DNA of 64,000 bases from Microvirga sp. (GCF_014699075.1 NZ_JACXAB010000014.1:33058-97057), one strand, 5' to 3'; counted from the first letter of the stretch, positions 26,213 to 38,060 are shown. The notes: generated from the letters alone by a model not told the origin. Translations and numbers: made by a program.

Positions 26213-27973
26213 ATGAACATTTTCGGGTTGTTCGAGAAGCGGGTTGCGGAAGCGCTTGGCCGGTTGGCCGAGGCGGGCAAAATTCCATCGGGGCTGGACG
26301 TCAGCCGCGTGGTGGTCGAGCCGCCGCGCGATCCCTCCCACGGCGATCTCGCCACGAACGCCGCCATGGTGCTGGCCAAGGAAGCGCGCATGAACCCGCG
26401 CGCCCTGGCCGAGCTGCTCGTCACTGACCTTCAGGACGATCCGCGCGTCACCAAGGTCGAGATCGCCGGACCCGGCTTCATCAACATCCGGCTGAACGCA
26501 GTCGTGCTGCACGAGGTGCTCCGCGCCGCCGTCGTCGACGCGAACGGCTTCGGCCGCAGCGACCAGGGGGCAGGCGCTCCGGTCAACGTGGAATACGTCT
26601 CGGCCAATCCCACGGGCCCGATGCATGTGGGCCATTGCCGTGGCGCGGTGTTCGGCGATGCACTGGCCGGGCTGCTCGATTTCGCCGGCTATAAGGTCAC
26701 CCGCGAGTACTACATCAACGATGCCGGGGCGCAGGTCGATGTTCTCGCCCACTCGGCTTACCTCCGCTACAAGGAGGCTCTCGGCCACGAGATCGGCGAG
26801 ATCCCGGAAGGGCTTTATCCTGGCGACTACCTCAAGCCCGTGGGCGAGCGGCTCGCCAAAGAGCATGGCCAGAGCCTGCTCGACAAGCCCGAGGCCGAGT
26901 GGCTGCCGCTCGTGCGCGACGCCTCCATCAACGCCATGATGGACATGATCCGGGGCGACCTCGCAGTGCTCAACATCCACCACGACGTGTTCTTCTCCGA
27001 GCGCTCCCTGCAGCAGGGGAACGGCGGTGAGGTCGCGAAGCTGATCAGCGGGCTGAGAGCCCGCGACCTCGTCTATATGGGCCGCCTGCCGCCCCCCAAG
27101 GGGCAGAAGGACGAGGACTGGGAAGACCGCGAGCAACTCCTGTTCCGCGCCACCGCGTTCGGCGACGAGGTCGATCGCCCGTTGCTGAAGTCGGACGGCT
27201 CCTACACCTATTTCGCCTCCGACATCGCCTATCACCGCTCCAAGTTCGAGCGCGGCTTCGCCTCCATGATCGACGTCTGGGGCGCCGACCACGGCGGCTA
27301 CGTGAAGCGCATGCAGGCGGCCGTGAAGGCGGTCTCGGACAACAAAGCCGACCTCGACGTGAAGCTCTGCCAGATGGTGAAGCTGTTGCGCGGCGGCGAG
27401 CCGGTGAAGATGTCGAAGCGCTCCGGCGATTTCGTGACCTTGCGCGAGGTGGTCGACGAGGTGGGCCGGGACGCCACCCGGTTCATGATGATCTTCCGCA
27501 AGAACGACGCGACCCTGGATTTCGACCTCGCCAAGGTGGTCGAGCAGTCCAAGGACAACCCGGTCTTCTACGTCCAGTACGCCCATGCCCGTTGCGCGTC
27601 CGTTTTCCGGCAGGCCGGGGAGGCTTATCCAGGCGCGGACTTCTCGGCGGCTCAGCTTGAAAAGGCGGATCTCTCGATCCTGAGTGACGAAGCGGAACTG
27701 GACATCATCCACCGCATCGCCCAGTTCCCCAGGGTGATCGAGGCCGCGGCGGAAGCACATGAGCCGCACCGGGTCGCTTTTTACCTCTACGATCTCGCGA
27801 GCGCCTTCCATAGCTTATGGAATAAGGGCAAAGACTTGCCGCAATTACGCTTTGTTAATCTAACTAATGAAGATTCAACACAAGCGAGGCTCGCTCTCGT
27901 GCATGCCCTGAAGGGTGTGCTCGCATCTGGTCTCGCAATCCTGGGCGTTACGGCACCTGACGAAATGCGATAG
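26213..27973 (+). CDS. argS: arginine-tRNA ligase
   Basis: Class I aminoacyl-tRNA synthetase for arginine, 586 residues. The HIGH-like motif appears as [13 protein letters not shown] (near residue 140) and the KMSKS-like motif as VKMSKRSGD (near 401). The N-terminal Add-1 domain and C-terminal DALR anticodon domain ([14 protein letters not shown] onward) are complete. The dgt-argS-SPOR-nagZ-scpAB-tat order is well known in rhizobia. The last 150 bases are noticeably lower in GC than the rest of the gene. Confidence 0.96.
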   Translation: MNIFGLFEKRVAEALGRLAEAGKIPSGLDVSRVVVEPPRDPSHGDLATNAAMVLAKEARMNPRALAELLVTDLQDDPRVTKVEIAGPGFINIRLNAVVLHEVLRAAVVDANGFGRSDQGAGAPVNVEYVSANPTGPMHVGHCRGAVFGDALAGLLDFAGYKVTREYYINDAGAQVDVLAHSAYLRYKEALGHEIGEIPEGLYPGDYLKPVGERLAKEHGQSLLDKPEAEWLPLVRDASINAMMDMIRGDLAVLNIHHDVFFSERSLQQGNGGEVAKLISGLRARDLVYMGRLPPPKGQKDEDWEDREQLLFRATAFGDEVDRPLLKSDGSYTYFASDIAYHRSKFERGFASMIDVWGADHGGYVKRMQAAVKAVSDNKADLDVKLCQMVKLLRGGEPVKMSKRSGDFVTLREVVDEVGRDATRFMMIFRKNDATLDFDLAKVVEQSKDNPVFYVQYAHARCASVFRQAGEAYPGADFSAAQLEKADLSILSDEAELDIIHRIAQFPRVIEAAAEAHEPHRVAFYLYDLASAFHSLWNKGKDLPQLRFVNLTNEDSTQARLALVHALKGVLASGLAILGVTAPDEMR

Positions 27974-28080
27974 TGTTTCCTAAAGCGGATCAAGCGCTTA
28001 GGGGTTGATCGCATCGGGTCCTGTCACGTCGTGCCGGCGGAGCAACAGGTGCTCTTGTCGCGTAACTGGAGATCCGGCGC

Positions 28081-29484
28081 ATGAGCGAATCACCGAAGCC
28101 CCGTTTTGCCATCGACCTCAATGAGATCGAGCGGCAACTCGCCCAGGCGGGCGCCCCGCAGAACCATCAGGCCTCTGCCACGCGGAACGATCCGCTGGCG
28201 GAACTGGCTCGAATCGTGGGGCAAGACGATCCATTTCAATCGATTCTGGCCAATGACGGCTCGTCCCGTCAGCGCCCTCAGGGTGCCTCGGTGGACGATC
28301 TTTTTGCCGTCCGCGACACTATGACGCCCGCAGCCCGCGAGGTGCCGGCGCATGGATCCCACGCGGGTCAGGCTTCGCAATCCTACGATCAGGATGGCTA
28401 TGCCCACCAGCCGGCCCGTCAGGACCAGGGTTACGACGAGCAGAATTCCTACGGCAACGAGGCCTATGCCCAGGACTACTACTCGGATCAGGCCGCTCAG
28501 TATCCCGACCAAGGCTATGACGACACCGACCGCCTCGATTATCCGCCGGTGGAGAAAACCCGTTCGCGCAAGGGACCCCTTGCCATCGCGGCGGTGCTCG
28601 GCGCACTCGTGCTCGGCGGCGGCGGAGCCTACATGGCGTCGGGTTCATCCTCCATCACGGGCGGCGAGCCGCTGCTGATCAAGGCGGACAACGAGCCGAC
28701 CAAGGTGCAGCCGCAGAACCCGGGCGGGGTCGAGATCCCGAACCAGAACAAGCAGATCTATGAGCGCGCCAACCAGAACGGTGCCACCAAGGTGGTCAAC
28801 CGCGAGGAACAGCCCGTCGACGTGCAGCAGGCCGTGCGCATGAACGGCAACGCCGTGGCTGACGCCACCGGCGGCACCGTCGGCGCATCGGGCAAGCCGC
28901 AGCAGACCGCCAGCCTCAATCTCGGCGAGCCTAAGAAGGTCCGCACGGTCACGATCCGTCCGGACGGAACCACGGCCGGCGAGGCACCGGCGCCCCAGCC
29001 TGCGGCTCCGGCCGCCATGACCCTGCCGCCCCAGGCTCAGTCCGCTCCGGTTCAGGTCGCTTCCGCCCAGGTTCCGGCCGCGCAGCCGAGGCCCGTCGCC
29101 AGCACGCCCGCGGCCGCTCCGGCCACCCCGGTTCCGACCCCGAAGCCCACACCGGCCGCAGCAACGCCCACCAGCACCCCGGCCCCGCAGCAGGTCGCCT
29201 CGGTTCAGCCGACGGCGCCGGCAGCGACGGAAACGGCCGGGGCCGGCGGCTTTGCCGTGCAGCTCGGCGTCGCCACCTCGGAGGCCGCAGCCCAATCCGT
29301 GTTCGCTTCGTTCCAGCGCAAATTTTCCGATCTCGGAGGTCAGCCTTCGATGATCCGCAAGGCCGAGGTGAACGGCAACACGGTCTATCGCGTCCGCGTC
29401 GGGCCGATGTCGAAAGAGGAGGCATCCTCCCTCTGCTCCAAGCTCCAGGGGCAGGGCGGCCAGTGCTTCGTGGCCAAGAACTGA
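28081..29484 (+). CDS. SPOR-domain inner-membrane protein
   Basis: A 467-residue bitopic protein. It has a cytoplasmic N-terminus rich in Gln/Tyr/Asp (about 1-160), one transmembrane helix (GPLAIAAVLGALVLGGGGAYM, about 161-181), a long Pro/Ala-rich periplasmic linker, and a C-terminal SPOR domain beginning GFAVQLGVATSEAAAQSVF. SPOR domains bind denuded septal peptidoglycan, so a role at the division site is likely. Its position directly before nagZ fits cell-wall work. Confidence 0.88.
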   Translation: MSESPKPRFAIDLNEIERQLAQAGAPQNHQASATRNDPLAELARIVGQDDPFQSILANDGSSRQRPQGASVDDLFAVRDTMTPAAREVPAHGSHAGQASQSYDQDGYAHQPARQDQGYDEQNSYGNEAYAQDYYSDQAAQYPDQGYDDTDRLDYPPVEKTRSRKGPLAIAAVLGALVLGGGGAYMASGSSSITGGEPLLIKADNEPTKVQPQNPGGVEIPNQNKQIYERANQNGATKVVNREEQPVDVQQAVRMNGNAVADATGGTVGASGKPQQTASLNLGEPKKVRTVTIRPDGTTAGEAPAPQPAAPAAMTLPPQAQSAPVQVASAQVPAAQPRPVASTPAAAPATPVPTPKPTPAAATPTSTPAPQQVASVQPTAPAATETAGAGGFAVQLGVATSEAAAQSVFASFQRKFSDLGGQPSMIRKAEVNGNTVYRVRVGPMSKEEASSLCSKLQGQGGQCFVAKN

Positions 29485-29547
29485 CTTAGCTTGGTACTGA
29501 ACAAGCTTGGCAACCAAGATTTCTTGACCCTGCCGAGCAGGGGACTT

Positions 29548-29579
29548 AAGGCGCGGGTATGAACACCCGCGCCTTTATT
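29548..29579 (+). terminator. hairpin with T-rich tail overlapping the nagZ start codon
   Basis: A perfect 11-bp inverted repeat, AAGGCGCGGGT (29548-29558) / ACCCGCGCCTT (29565-29575), with a six-base loop ATGAAC that contains the nagZ start codon; TTATT follows. By shape it is a terminator for the SPOR gene, yet it lies on the nagZ initiation site. It could instead act as an attenuator or a translation gate. Confidence 0.6.
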
Positions 29580-30578
29580 GCTGGATGCTCCGGCTTTGAG
29601 CTCACCCCCGACGAGGTTGCCTTCTTCCGGGAAGCGCAGCCCTGGGGCTTCATCCTGTTCCGCCGCAATGTGGATACGCCTGAGCAGGTGAGGACACTCT
29701 GCGCCTCCTTGAGGGACACGGTCGGACGAACGGACGCCCCGATCCTCATCGATCAGGAGGGCGGCCGGGTTCAGCGCATGGGGCCGCCGCACTGGCCAAA
29801 ATACCCAGCCGGGCGCACCTATGGACAGCTCCACGCCAACGATCCCCTCGTCCAGCGGGAGATCACCCGCCTCGGGGCTCGCCTGATCGCCCACGATCTC
29901 CGCTCCGTCGGGGTCACGGTGGATTGCCTGCCCGTCCTCGACGTGCCTTCGCCGGGCTCCCACGACATCATCGGCGACCGGGCCTACGGCAAGACGCCCG
30001 CTCAGGTGGCCGTGCTCGGCCGGGCTGCCGCCGAGGGCCTGATGGCCGGCGGTGTCCTGCCGGTGGTCAAGCACATGCCGGGCCACGGCCGGGCAGGGGC
30101 AGACAGCCACCTGGCGCTGCCCGTGGTCGAGGCCTCCCGCGAGGAGCTGGAGCGGCACGATTTCGCGCCGTTCCGCATGCTCACCGACATGCCTCTCGCG
30201 ATGACGGCCCACGTGGTCTACACGGCCCTCGACCCGGACCATCCCGCCACAACATCCCGCATCGTCATGGAGGAGATCATCCGCGGCCATATCGGCTATG
30301 ACGGGCTGGTGATGACCGACGACCTGTCCATGCATGCCTTGTCGGGATCCTTCCGGAGCCGCACCGAGGCGGCTTTTGCGGCCGGTTGCGACATGGGCCT
30401 CCACTGCAACGGCAGCATGGAGGAGATGAGCGCGGTGGCCGAGGCCGCCCCCATCCTGGCGGGAGATGCCCTGCGCCGTGCTAACGCTGCGTTAGCGCGC
30501 ATCACCCACGATCCGGAGCCCCTGGATCCTGTGGATGCCCGGGCGCGGCTCGATTCTGCTCTTGCGATGATTGCCTAA
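29559..30578 (+). CDS. nagZ: beta-N-acetylhexosaminidase (GH3, NagZ)
   Basis: Removes terminal N-acetylglucosamine from cytoplasmic muropeptides during wall recycling. The 339 residues show the GH3 features GFILFRRN, IDQEGGRVQR and KHMPGHGRAGADSHL, whose Asp-His pair is the NagZ general acid/base loop, and VMTDDLSMHAL with the nucleophile Asp. The ATG at 29559 is in the loop of a perfect hairpin and has no close Shine-Dalgarno. Homology begins at RAFIAGCSG, so a later start is unlikely. It is followed by scpA after 38 bases. Confidence 0.94.
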   Translation: MNTRAFIAGCSGFELTPDEVAFFREAQPWGFILFRRNVDTPEQVRTLCASLRDTVGRTDAPILIDQEGGRVQRMGPPHWPKYPAGRTYGQLHANDPLVQREITRLGARLIAHDLRSVGVTVDCLPVLDVPSPGSHDIIGDRAYGKTPAQVAVLGRAAAEGLMAGGVLPVVKHMPGHGRAGADSHLALPVVEASREELERHDFAPFRMLTDMPLAMTAHVVYTALDPDHPATTSRIVMEEIIRGHIGYDGLVMTDDLSMHALSGSFRSRTEAAFAAGCDMGLHCNGSMEEMSAVAEAAPILAGDALRRANAALARITHDPEPLDPVDARARLDSALAMIA

Positions 30579-30616
30579 AGCCCGTGAAGCTTCGCGGAGT
30601 GAGTTGAGTAGCGTCC

Positions 30617-31417
30617 ATGGCCAAGCCCTTACCCTTTGACGACGTCGAGATGAACGAGCGCGCCGAGAGCGAGCCGGCGCTGCTCGTCGACGTGGACGGG
30701 TTCGAAGGGCCGCTCGACCTGCTGCTTGAGCTCGCCCGCCGCCAGAAGGTTGATCTCCACCGCATCTCGATTCTAGCCCTCGCCGAGCAGTACATCGCCT
30801 TCATCGAGGCGGCGCGGCGCATGCGCCTGGAGCTTGCGGCCGACTACCTCGTGATGGCGGCGTGGCTCGCCTATCTCAAATCCCGCCTCCTGCTGCCGGA
30901 GCCGCCGAAAGGCGAGGAGCCGAGCGCCGAGGATCTGGCCTCTGCGCTCGCGCTGCGCCTGCGCCGCCTGGAGGCGATCCGCGAGGCGGCCAAGAGGATG
31001 GGCGAGCGCGCCTGGCTGGGCCGCGACGTGTTCGCCCGCGGCGCCCCGGAGCCTGTCATCATCAACCGGGATTCCCATTACGAGGCCAGCCTCTACGACC
31101 TGCTCAAGGCCTATGCCGTGCAGCGGCAGATGCGGTTCAACGCCAGGGTTTCGCTCCATAAGCGGAATGTCTGGTCCCTGGTCGAGGCCCGGGAGGCCCT
31201 GGAGCGCCTTGTCGGCCACCTGGGCGATTGGGTGACCCTCGATACCTATCTTGTGGAATACATGGTCGAGCCCGCCATGCGCCCGACCGTTCTGGCCTCG
31301 GCCCTCTCCGCCACCCTGGAAATGGTGCGTGAAGGCAAGCTCACGATGCGCCAGGACGAGGCTTTCGCGCCGGTCTGGGTCAAACCCGTTGCCGACCCGG
31401 CCGAGGCAGGAGTTTAG
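30617..31417 (+). CDS. scpA: segregation and condensation protein A
   Basis: Kleisin subunit of the SMC-ScpAB condensin. The 266-residue protein begins with the family signature DGFEGPLDLLLELARRQKVD after a short acidic tail, contains the membrane-independent helical core YLVMAAWLAYLKSRLLLPEP, and ends in a winged-helix-like segment. The stop is one base before the scpB start, so the two subunits are translationally linked. Confidence 0.95.
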   Translation: MAKPLPFDDVEMNERAESEPALLVDVDGFEGPLDLLLELARRQKVDLHRISILALAEQYIAFIEAARRMRLELAADYLVMAAWLAYLKSRLLLPEPPKGEEPSAEDLASALALRLRRLEAIREAAKRMGERAWLGRDVFARGAPEPVIINRDSHYEASLYDLLKAYAVQRQMRFNARVSLHKRNVWSLVEAREALERLVGHLGDWVTLDTYLVEYMVEPAMRPTVLASALSATLEMVREGKLTMRQDEAFAPVWVKPVADPAEAGV

Positions 31418-31418
31418 G

Positions 31419-32146
31419 ATGCTGCCCGACATGCAGGACGAAGCCCCCGAAATTATGGAAGAGGACGCGCCCGAGGTTAGCCAGGGGCCTGATCATGTGC
31501 CCGATCACGGCGAGGCCATGCGCATCGCCGAGGCGCTGCTGTTCGCCTCCGCGGCTCCGTTGAGCGTCGAGGATCTGGGCGGCCGCCTGCCGGAAGGCGC
31601 GGATGTGGACAAGATCCTGCAGGATCTTGCCGAGCTTTATGCGATGCGGGGCGTCAATCTGGTCAAGGTCGCGGGGAAATGGACCTTCCGGACGGCGAGC
31701 GACCTGTCCTTCGTGCTCGCCCGCGACGTAGTCGAGCAGCGCAAGCTCTCCCGCGCCGCCATGGAGACGCTGGCGATCATCGCCTATCACCAGCCGGTGA
31801 CCCGGGCCGAGATTGAGGAGATCCGCGGCGTCGCCACCTCGAAGGGCACCATCGACCTGCTCCTGGAGACGAGCTGGATCCGCCTGCGCGGCCGCCGGAA
31901 GGCGCCGGGGCGCCCGGTCACCTACGGCACCACGCCGGCTTTCCTTGAGCATTTCGGGCTCGACGCCATCGAGGATCTGCCGGGCCTTGAAGAGCTGAAG
32001 GGTGCAGGCTTCATCGACGGCCGCGTTCCGTCCGACTTCTCGGTGCCGTTGCCCTCCGATGCCGATGCCCTGCGTGAGGATGAGGATCCCCTCGACGACG
32101 ATCTGCTGCAGCCTCTGGACATGCACCAGACCGAGGCCGGCGAGGA

Positions 32147-32150
<4 letters not shown>
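31419..32150 (+). CDS. scpB: segregation and condensation protein B
   Basis: Winged-helix partner of ScpA in the SMC complex. The 243 residues include an acidic N-terminal tail, AMRIAEALLFASAAPLSVED, the first winged helix, and the second one with AIIAYHQPVTRAEIEEIRGV and GRPVTYGTT, the conserved end. The C-terminal 40 residues are acidic and variable. ATG at 31419, with the stop overlapping the next gene by ATGA. Confidence 0.95.
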
Positions 32151-33271
<1,121 letters not shown>

Positions 33272-33330
33272 GTTGGCGGCAAGTTCTTCATCTGAAATGC
33301 CGCGCCTCTCGAGGGCGCAGGAGGATTGCC

Positions 33331-33576
33331 ATGGGTGGCACGAGTATTTGGCACTGGATCGTTGTGGGCTTGATCGTCGTCCTGCTGTTCGGACGCGGCA
33401 AGATCTCCGACATGATGGGCGACGTCGCGAAGGGCATCAAGGCCTTCAAGAAGGGCATGTCCGAGGACGACACCCCGGCAAAGCCGGTGCAGCCCTCCGA
33501 GCCGGTTCGCACCATCGATCACCAGAACGGCACGACGACCACCACTACCGTTACGACGGACCACAAGGTCGGCTAA
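33331..33576 (+). CDS. tatA: Sec-independent translocase subunit TatA
   Basis: Pore-forming subunit of the twin-arginine translocase. The 81 residues have the classic layout: a short N-terminal helix [21 protein letters not shown], the FGRGK hinge, an amphipathic helix [17 protein letters not shown] and a hydrophilic Thr-rich tail. It heads tatA-tatB-tatC. Confidence 0.95.
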   Translation: MGGTSIWHWIVVGLIVVLLFGRGKISDMMGDVAKGIKAFKKGMSEDDTPAKPVQPSEPVRTIDHQNGTTTTTTVTTDHKVG

Positions 33577-33649
33577 GCTTTCGTCAGCCGCCGCTTCAAG
33601 CGGTGTATCAGTACGCGTGAGTACCTAAGGGCAGGTTCGAGGCCACGTC

Positions 33650-34222
33650 ATGTTGGACATGAGCTGGGGTGAGATCATGGTGATCGGCGCCGTCGCGCTG
33701 ATCGTGATCGGCCCGAAGGATCTGCCGAAGGCTCTGCGGACCGTGGGGCAGATGACCAGCAAGGTCCGCCGGATGGCGGCGGATTTCCAGGGCCAGTTCA
33801 ACGAGGCCATGCGGGAGGCCGAGCTCGACGAGGTCAAGAAGCAGCTCCAGAGCGTGAACGAGTCCGTTCCATCGCTCAACACGAACTTCAACCCGATCCA
33901 GACGATCCGGGACGAGCTGAAAACCTCCATCGAGGCGCCTGTCGCGACCCCGGAGAAGGCGCCCGAGCCGGAGAGCGATCCGGAGGCTGCCCAAGGGTCC
34001 GCCCAAGCGGCAGTTCAGGCGCCGTCCGATACCGCGGTGCAGGCCGTGGTCGAGGGACGGGCGCCTGCGCCCGCCGATCCGCTTGTCGACCTGCCGCTCC
34101 CGCCAAGTGTCGACCCGGCAACGGAGATCGCCGAGTCCCTGCGGCGGGAGGCCGAGTACGAAGCCCAGCAGGCTGCTCTCGCTGAACAACTCTCAGAAAA
34201 ACCGGACGCGAAAGTCGGATGA
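33650..34222 (+). CDS. tatB: Sec-independent translocase subunit TatB
   Basis: Substrate-receptor partner of TatC. The 190-residue protein starts MLDMSWGEIMVIGAVALIVI with the conserved Glu in the transmembrane helix and GPKDLPKALR hinge, then a long amphipathic helix and a Pro/Ala-rich tail. The tail is longer than in enterobacteria, as usual in alphaproteobacteria. Its TGA overlaps the tatC ATG. Confidence 0.94.
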   Translation: MLDMSWGEIMVIGAVALIVIGPKDLPKALRTVGQMTSKVRRMAADFQGQFNEAMREAELDEVKKQLQSVNESVPSLNTNFNPIQTIRDELKTSIEAPVATPEKAPEPESDPEAAQGSAQAAVQAPSDTAVQAVVEGRAPAPADPLVDLPLPPSVDPATEIAESLRREAEYEAQQAALAEQLSEKPDAKVG

Positions 34223-35022
34223 CCACTGCCGTTGAACAGGACGAGGTCGAGTCCTCACGCGCTCCTCTGATCGAGCATCTGACCGAGCTGCGCTCGCGCC
34301 TCCTCAAGGCGCTGGCTGCGTTCGTGGTGATGTTCTTCGCCTGCTTTGCCGCCGCCAAGTACATCTACAATGCGCTGGTATGGCCCTACGTCCTGGCCGT
34401 CGGTTCGCCCGAGGCGGCGCGTCTCGTCTACACCCACGGCCTGGAGTACCTGTTCACGCAGATCCAGGTGGCGGCCTTTGGCGCGGGATTCCTGGCCTTC
34501 CCGGTCATCGCCATGCAGGTCTACAAGTTCGTGGCGCCGGGCCTTTACAAGAACGAGCGGCGGGCCTTCGTGCCCTATCTCGTCGCGACGCCCGTCCTGT
34601 TCGCCGTCGGCGCGGCCTGCGTCTATTTCATCGCCATGCCGCTCCTCATGCGCTTCTCCGTGGGCATGCAGCAGCTGGCGACCGAGAGCGGTCCCACCAT
34701 CGAGTTCCTGCCGAAGGTCAGCGAGTACCTGTCGCTGATCATGACCCTGATCTTCGCCTTCGGCATCTGCTTCCAGCTGCCGGTGATCCTTACCCTGCTG
34801 GCGCGAGCCGGGATCATCGATGAGCAGTTCCTGAAGGACAAGCGGCGCTACGCCATCGTGATCGTTTTCGTGATCGCGGCGGTTCTCACGCCGCCGGACG
34901 TGATCAGCCAGTTCGCCCTTGCGGTCCCCACCTTGCTTCTTTACGAGGCATCCATCTTCTCCGTCCGCATGGTCGAGAAGAAGCGTGCGGCAGCCGAGGC
35001 CGCGCGCGCGGCAGAGGAGTAG
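34219..35022 (+). CDS. tatC: Sec-independent translocase subunit TatC
   Basis: Six-helix receptor that recognises twin-arginine signals. The 267 residues contain the N-terminal PLIEHLTELRSRL, with the conserved Glu, and the hydrophobic segments and FAFGICFQLPVIL, DKRRYAIV and LTPPDVISQ motifs of TatC. Start overlaps tatB (ATGA). Ends in an Ala/Glu-rich tail. Confidence 0.95.
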   Translation: MTTAVEQDEVESSRAPLIEHLTELRSRLLKALAAFVVMFFACFAAAKYIYNALVWPYVLAVGSPEAARLVYTHGLEYLFTQIQVAAFGAGFLAFPVIAMQVYKFVAPGLYKNERRAFVPYLVATPVLFAVGAACVYFIAMPLLMRFSVGMQQLATESGPTIEFLPKVSEYLSLIMTLIFAFGICFQLPVILTLLARAGIIDEQFLKDKRRYAIVIVFVIAAVLTPPDVISQFALAVPTLLLYEASIFSVRMVEKKRAAAEAARAAEE

Positions 35023-35121
35023 GGCCTGCGGGTCCTCCCACCGGCCGCCACCCTCGGCACACGTTGAAGGAGCGGTCTTGTCATCGGGGCGGGGCTGCCT
35101 GACGAAGCAGGTCCTCATCCC

Positions 35122-36483
35122 ATGCACGACATCCGTTCCATCCGCGAGAACCCCGCGGCTTTCGACCAAGGCCTCCGGAACCGGGGCATGGAGCCCTTGT
35201 CCGCCCACCTCATCGCCCTCGACGACCAGCGCAAGAGCGCCATCTCGGCCCTGCAGGCCGCCACCGAGCGCCGCAATGCCATGTCCAAGGAGATCGGCCA
35301 GGCCAAGGCCAAGAAGGACGAGGAGCGGGCGAGTGAGCTGATGGCCGAGGTCGCCCGGATCAAGGAAACGATGCCGGAGCTTGAAGAGGCCGAGCGCGTG
35401 GCCGAGAAGGCCCTGTTCGAGGCTCTCGCGGCCATTCCGAACATTCCGAAGCCGGATGTGCCTGTTGGCGCCGACGAGCATGGCAACGTGGAGCGTCACC
35501 GGGTCGGTACGCCCCGGATGTCGAACAGCGCCAAGCAGCATTTCGAGATCGGCGAAGCCCTCGGCCTCATGGATTTCGAGACGGCCGCGAAGCTCTCGGG
35601 CTCGCGCTTCGTGGTGCTCAAAGCAGGTCTCGCGCGCCTGGAGCGGGCGCTTGGCCAGTTCATGATCGACCTGCACACCAATGAGCACGGCTACACGGAA
35701 GTGAACCCGCCGCTGCTGGTGCGCGACGATGCCATGTTCGGCACCGCACAGCTGCCGAAGTTTGAGGACGATCAGTTCTGGGCCTTCCCGGGCAATTCGC
35801 TTGAGCAGGTTGTTGCCGCAGCCCTTGAGGGCCAGCCGCGCGATGCCATCGCCAAGATGATCAAGGACACCCGCTACGGCATGATCCCGACCGCGGAGGT
35901 GACGCTCACCAATCTCGTGCGCGAGCAGATCCTGTCCGAGGAGGAGCTGCCGCTTCGGTTCAGCGCGCTCACCCCGAGCTTCCGCGCCGAGGCGGGCTCT
36001 GCCGGTCGCGACACGCGCGGCATGATCCGTCAGCATCAGTTCGTGAAATGCGAGCTCGTCTCGATCACCACGCCCGAGACCTCGGCCGACGAGCATGAGC
36101 GCATGCTCACCAGCGCCGAGAACGTGCTGAAGAGGCTGGAGCTGCCGTTCCGCACCATGACGCTCTGCACCGGCGACATGGGCTTCTCCTCGACCAAGAC
36201 CTACGACATCGAGGTCTGGCTGCCGGGGCAGGGGGCCTATCGCGAGATTTCGAGCTGCTCGGTCTGTTCCGACTTCCAGGCGCGGCGCATGAACGCCCGC
36301 TACCGCGCCGCCGGCGAAAAGCAGCCGCGCTTCGTGCACACGCTTAACGGCTCCGGGTTGGCGGTCGGCCGCACGCTGGTGGCCGTGCTGGAGAACTACC
36401 AGAACGAGGACGGCAGCGTCACGATCCCCTCGGCTCTGCAGCCCTATATGGGCGGTCTCACCCGCATCGAGCGTCAGGCATAA
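35122..36483 (+). CDS. serS: serine-tRNA ligase
   Basis: A 453-residue class II synthetase. It has an N-terminal long coiled-coil arm for tRNA(Ser) binding (about 25-105), motif 2 CFRAEAGS-like ([14 protein letters not shown]), and motif 3 [17 protein letters not shown]. The next gene, surE, starts three bases after the stop, giving a serS-surE-pcm-nlpD order. Confidence 0.96.
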   Translation: MHDIRSIRENPAAFDQGLRNRGMEPLSAHLIALDDQRKSAISALQAATERRNAMSKEIGQAKAKKDEERASELMAEVARIKETMPELEEAERVAEKALFEALAAIPNIPKPDVPVGADEHGNVERHRVGTPRMSNSAKQHFEIGEALGLMDFETAAKLSGSRFVVLKAGLARLERALGQFMIDLHTNEHGYTEVNPPLLVRDDAMFGTAQLPKFEDDQFWAFPGNSLEQVVAAALEGQPRDAIAKMIKDTRYGMIPTAEVTLTNLVREQILSEEELPLRFSALTPSFRAEAGSAGRDTRGMIRQHQFVKCELVSITTPETSADEHERMLTSAENVLKRLELPFRTMTLCTGDMGFSSTKTYDIEVWLPGQGAYREISSCSVCSDFQARRMNARYRAAGEKQPRFVHTLNGSGLAVGRTLVAVLENYQNEDGSVTIPSALQPYMGGLTRIERQA

Positions 36484-36486
36484 AGC

Positions 36487-37248
36487 ATGCGTATTCTCTG
36501 TACCAACGACGACGGCATTCACGCTCCGGGGCTGAAAACTCTTGAGGCGATCGCGCGCGAATTGTCGGACGATGTCTGGGTCGTCGCACCCGAGACGGAT
36601 CAGAGCGGCGTCGCCCACTCGCTCTCGCTCAACGATCCGTTGCGCCTGCGCGAAATCTCCAGCCGGCACTTCGCCGTCAGAGGCACGCCGACGGATTGCG
36701 TGATCATGGGCGTGCGCCACCTCATGCGGGACGCCAAGCCCGACCTCGTGCTCTCCGGCGTGAACCGCGGCCAGAACGTGGCCGAGGATGTGACCTATTC
36801 CGGCACAGTGGCGGGCGCCATCGAGGGCACGATCCTCGGTGTTCCATCCATCGCGCTCTCGCAGGCCTATGGCCCGACCACGCGCGAGACGCCGCGCTGG
36901 CAATGCGCCGAGCATCACGGCCCCAAGGTGGTGCGCAGGATTCTCGAAGCCGGAATCGACAAGGGCATCCTCGTCAACGTGAACTTCCCGGATTGCGAAC
37001 CGGACGAGGTCGAGGGAACGTCTCTCGTCAATCAGGGCCAGCGCACGCAGGAACTCTTGCGCCTCGACGAGCGCCGTGATGGACGCGGCAATCCCTATTT
37101 CTGGATCGCCTTCGAGCGCCGTCCCTTCACGCCGGGCAACGGCACGGATCTCTGGGCCATCGCCAACCGGCGCATCGCCGTCACGCCTTTGCGCATCGAT
37201 ATGACCGACGAGCCGACCCTGACCCGCTACGCGCAGGCTTTCGGCTGA
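36487..37248 (+). CDS. surE: 5'-nucleotidase SurE
   Basis: A metal-dependent nucleotidase/phosphatase linked to stationary-phase survival. The 253 residues open with [14 protein letters not shown], whose Asp pair binds metal, and include [18 protein letters not shown]. Followed by pcm after 13 bases; the surE-pcm-nlpD arrangement is seen in many proteobacteria. Confidence 0.96.
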   Translation: MRILCTNDDGIHAPGLKTLEAIARELSDDVWVVAPETDQSGVAHSLSLNDPLRLREISSRHFAVRGTPTDCVIMGVRHLMRDAKPDLVLSGVNRGQNVAEDVTYSGTVAGAIEGTILGVPSIALSQAYGPTTRETPRWQCAEHHGPKVVRRILEAGIDKGILVNVNFPDCEPDEVEGTSLVNQGQRTQELLRLDERRDGRGNPYFWIAFERRPFTPGNGTDLWAIANRRIAVTPLRIDMTDEPTLTRYAQAFG

Positions 37249-37261
37249 GGATGCAGGCGCG

Positions 37262-37948
37262 ATGAACCAGGATCTGCCATACTGGCCCGAGGCGGACGAT
37301 GCCCGCGGCGAGCAGGCAGCGATCGGGGCGGCGTCCTTCATCCTGTCGTTGCGTGCGAAGGGCATCCGCGACACGGCTCTTCTGCGGGCCATGGAACTCG
37401 TGCCGCGCGAGGTCTTTGCCCCGCGCCGCTTCACCGATCTCGCGCGCACCGACGTGGCCCTGCCGCTGCCCTGCGGCCAGACGATGACCGGCCCCGCAAC
37501 GGTGGCCGCCATGCTGCTGGCGCTGGGCGTGCAGCCCGGTCAGCGCGTGCTGGAAGTAGGAACGGGCAGCGGCTACGTGACGGCGCTGCTGGCGCGGCTC
37601 GGGGCAGAGGTCACGAGCGTTGAGCGCTTCAACACGCTGGCGGCAGCAGCAGCGCAACACCTCAAGATCGTCGAGGCGGGCAAGGTTCGCCTGGAGGTGG
37701 GCGACGGGCTTGCCACACGGGTGCGGGACCGGTTCGATCGCATTCTGCTGAACGGCGCACGCCCGGAGCTTCCGGAAGCGTTGATGCCGCTCTTAGGACC
37801 CGGAGGGCGCTTGGTGGGAGCGCTGACCGTCGAGGGCATGCCCCGCCTCGTGAAGGTCGAGCGCAACGCCGACGGGGAGCTCACGCAGAGCCTTGGCGCG
37901 CAGTTGCGAATTTCCCCTCTCGTCACCGGCATTGCGGCAACTCTCTGA
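37262..37948 (+). CDS. pcm: protein-L-isoaspartate O-methyltransferase
   Basis: Repairs isoaspartyl residues using S-adenosylmethionine. The 228 residues have PREVFAPRRF, the family segment LPCGQTMTGPATVAAML in place of the usual GQTIS, motif I VLEVGTGSGYVTALLA and a C-terminal Rossmann half. Identity is supported by its place between surE and the NlpD-like gene. Confidence 0.92.
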   Translation: MNQDLPYWPEADDARGEQAAIGAASFILSLRAKGIRDTALLRAMELVPREVFAPRRFTDLARTDVALPLPCGQTMTGPATVAAMLLALGVQPGQRVLEVGTGSGYVTALLARLGAEVTSVERFNTLAAAAAQHLKIVEAGKVRLEVGDGLATRVRDRFDRILLNGARPELPEALMPLLGPGGRLVGALTVEGMPRLVKVERNADGELTQSLGAQLRISPLVTGIAATL

Positions 37949-38060
37949 CGGATTCGAAATTTTTCGACAAGGTTACGAGAAAGTGCGCACCATCAACCGT
38001 TGCTTAACCTGAACAGGCTTTTAATCGCTCCATCGAGTTGCGTTCGGTTGGGGTTGAGTG

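Noticed and set aside
34255..37512. A 1085-codon open frame on the minus strand across tatC-serS-surE
   Set aside because: It is the antisense shadow of high-GC codons in four well-identified plus-strand genes, with no domain of its own.
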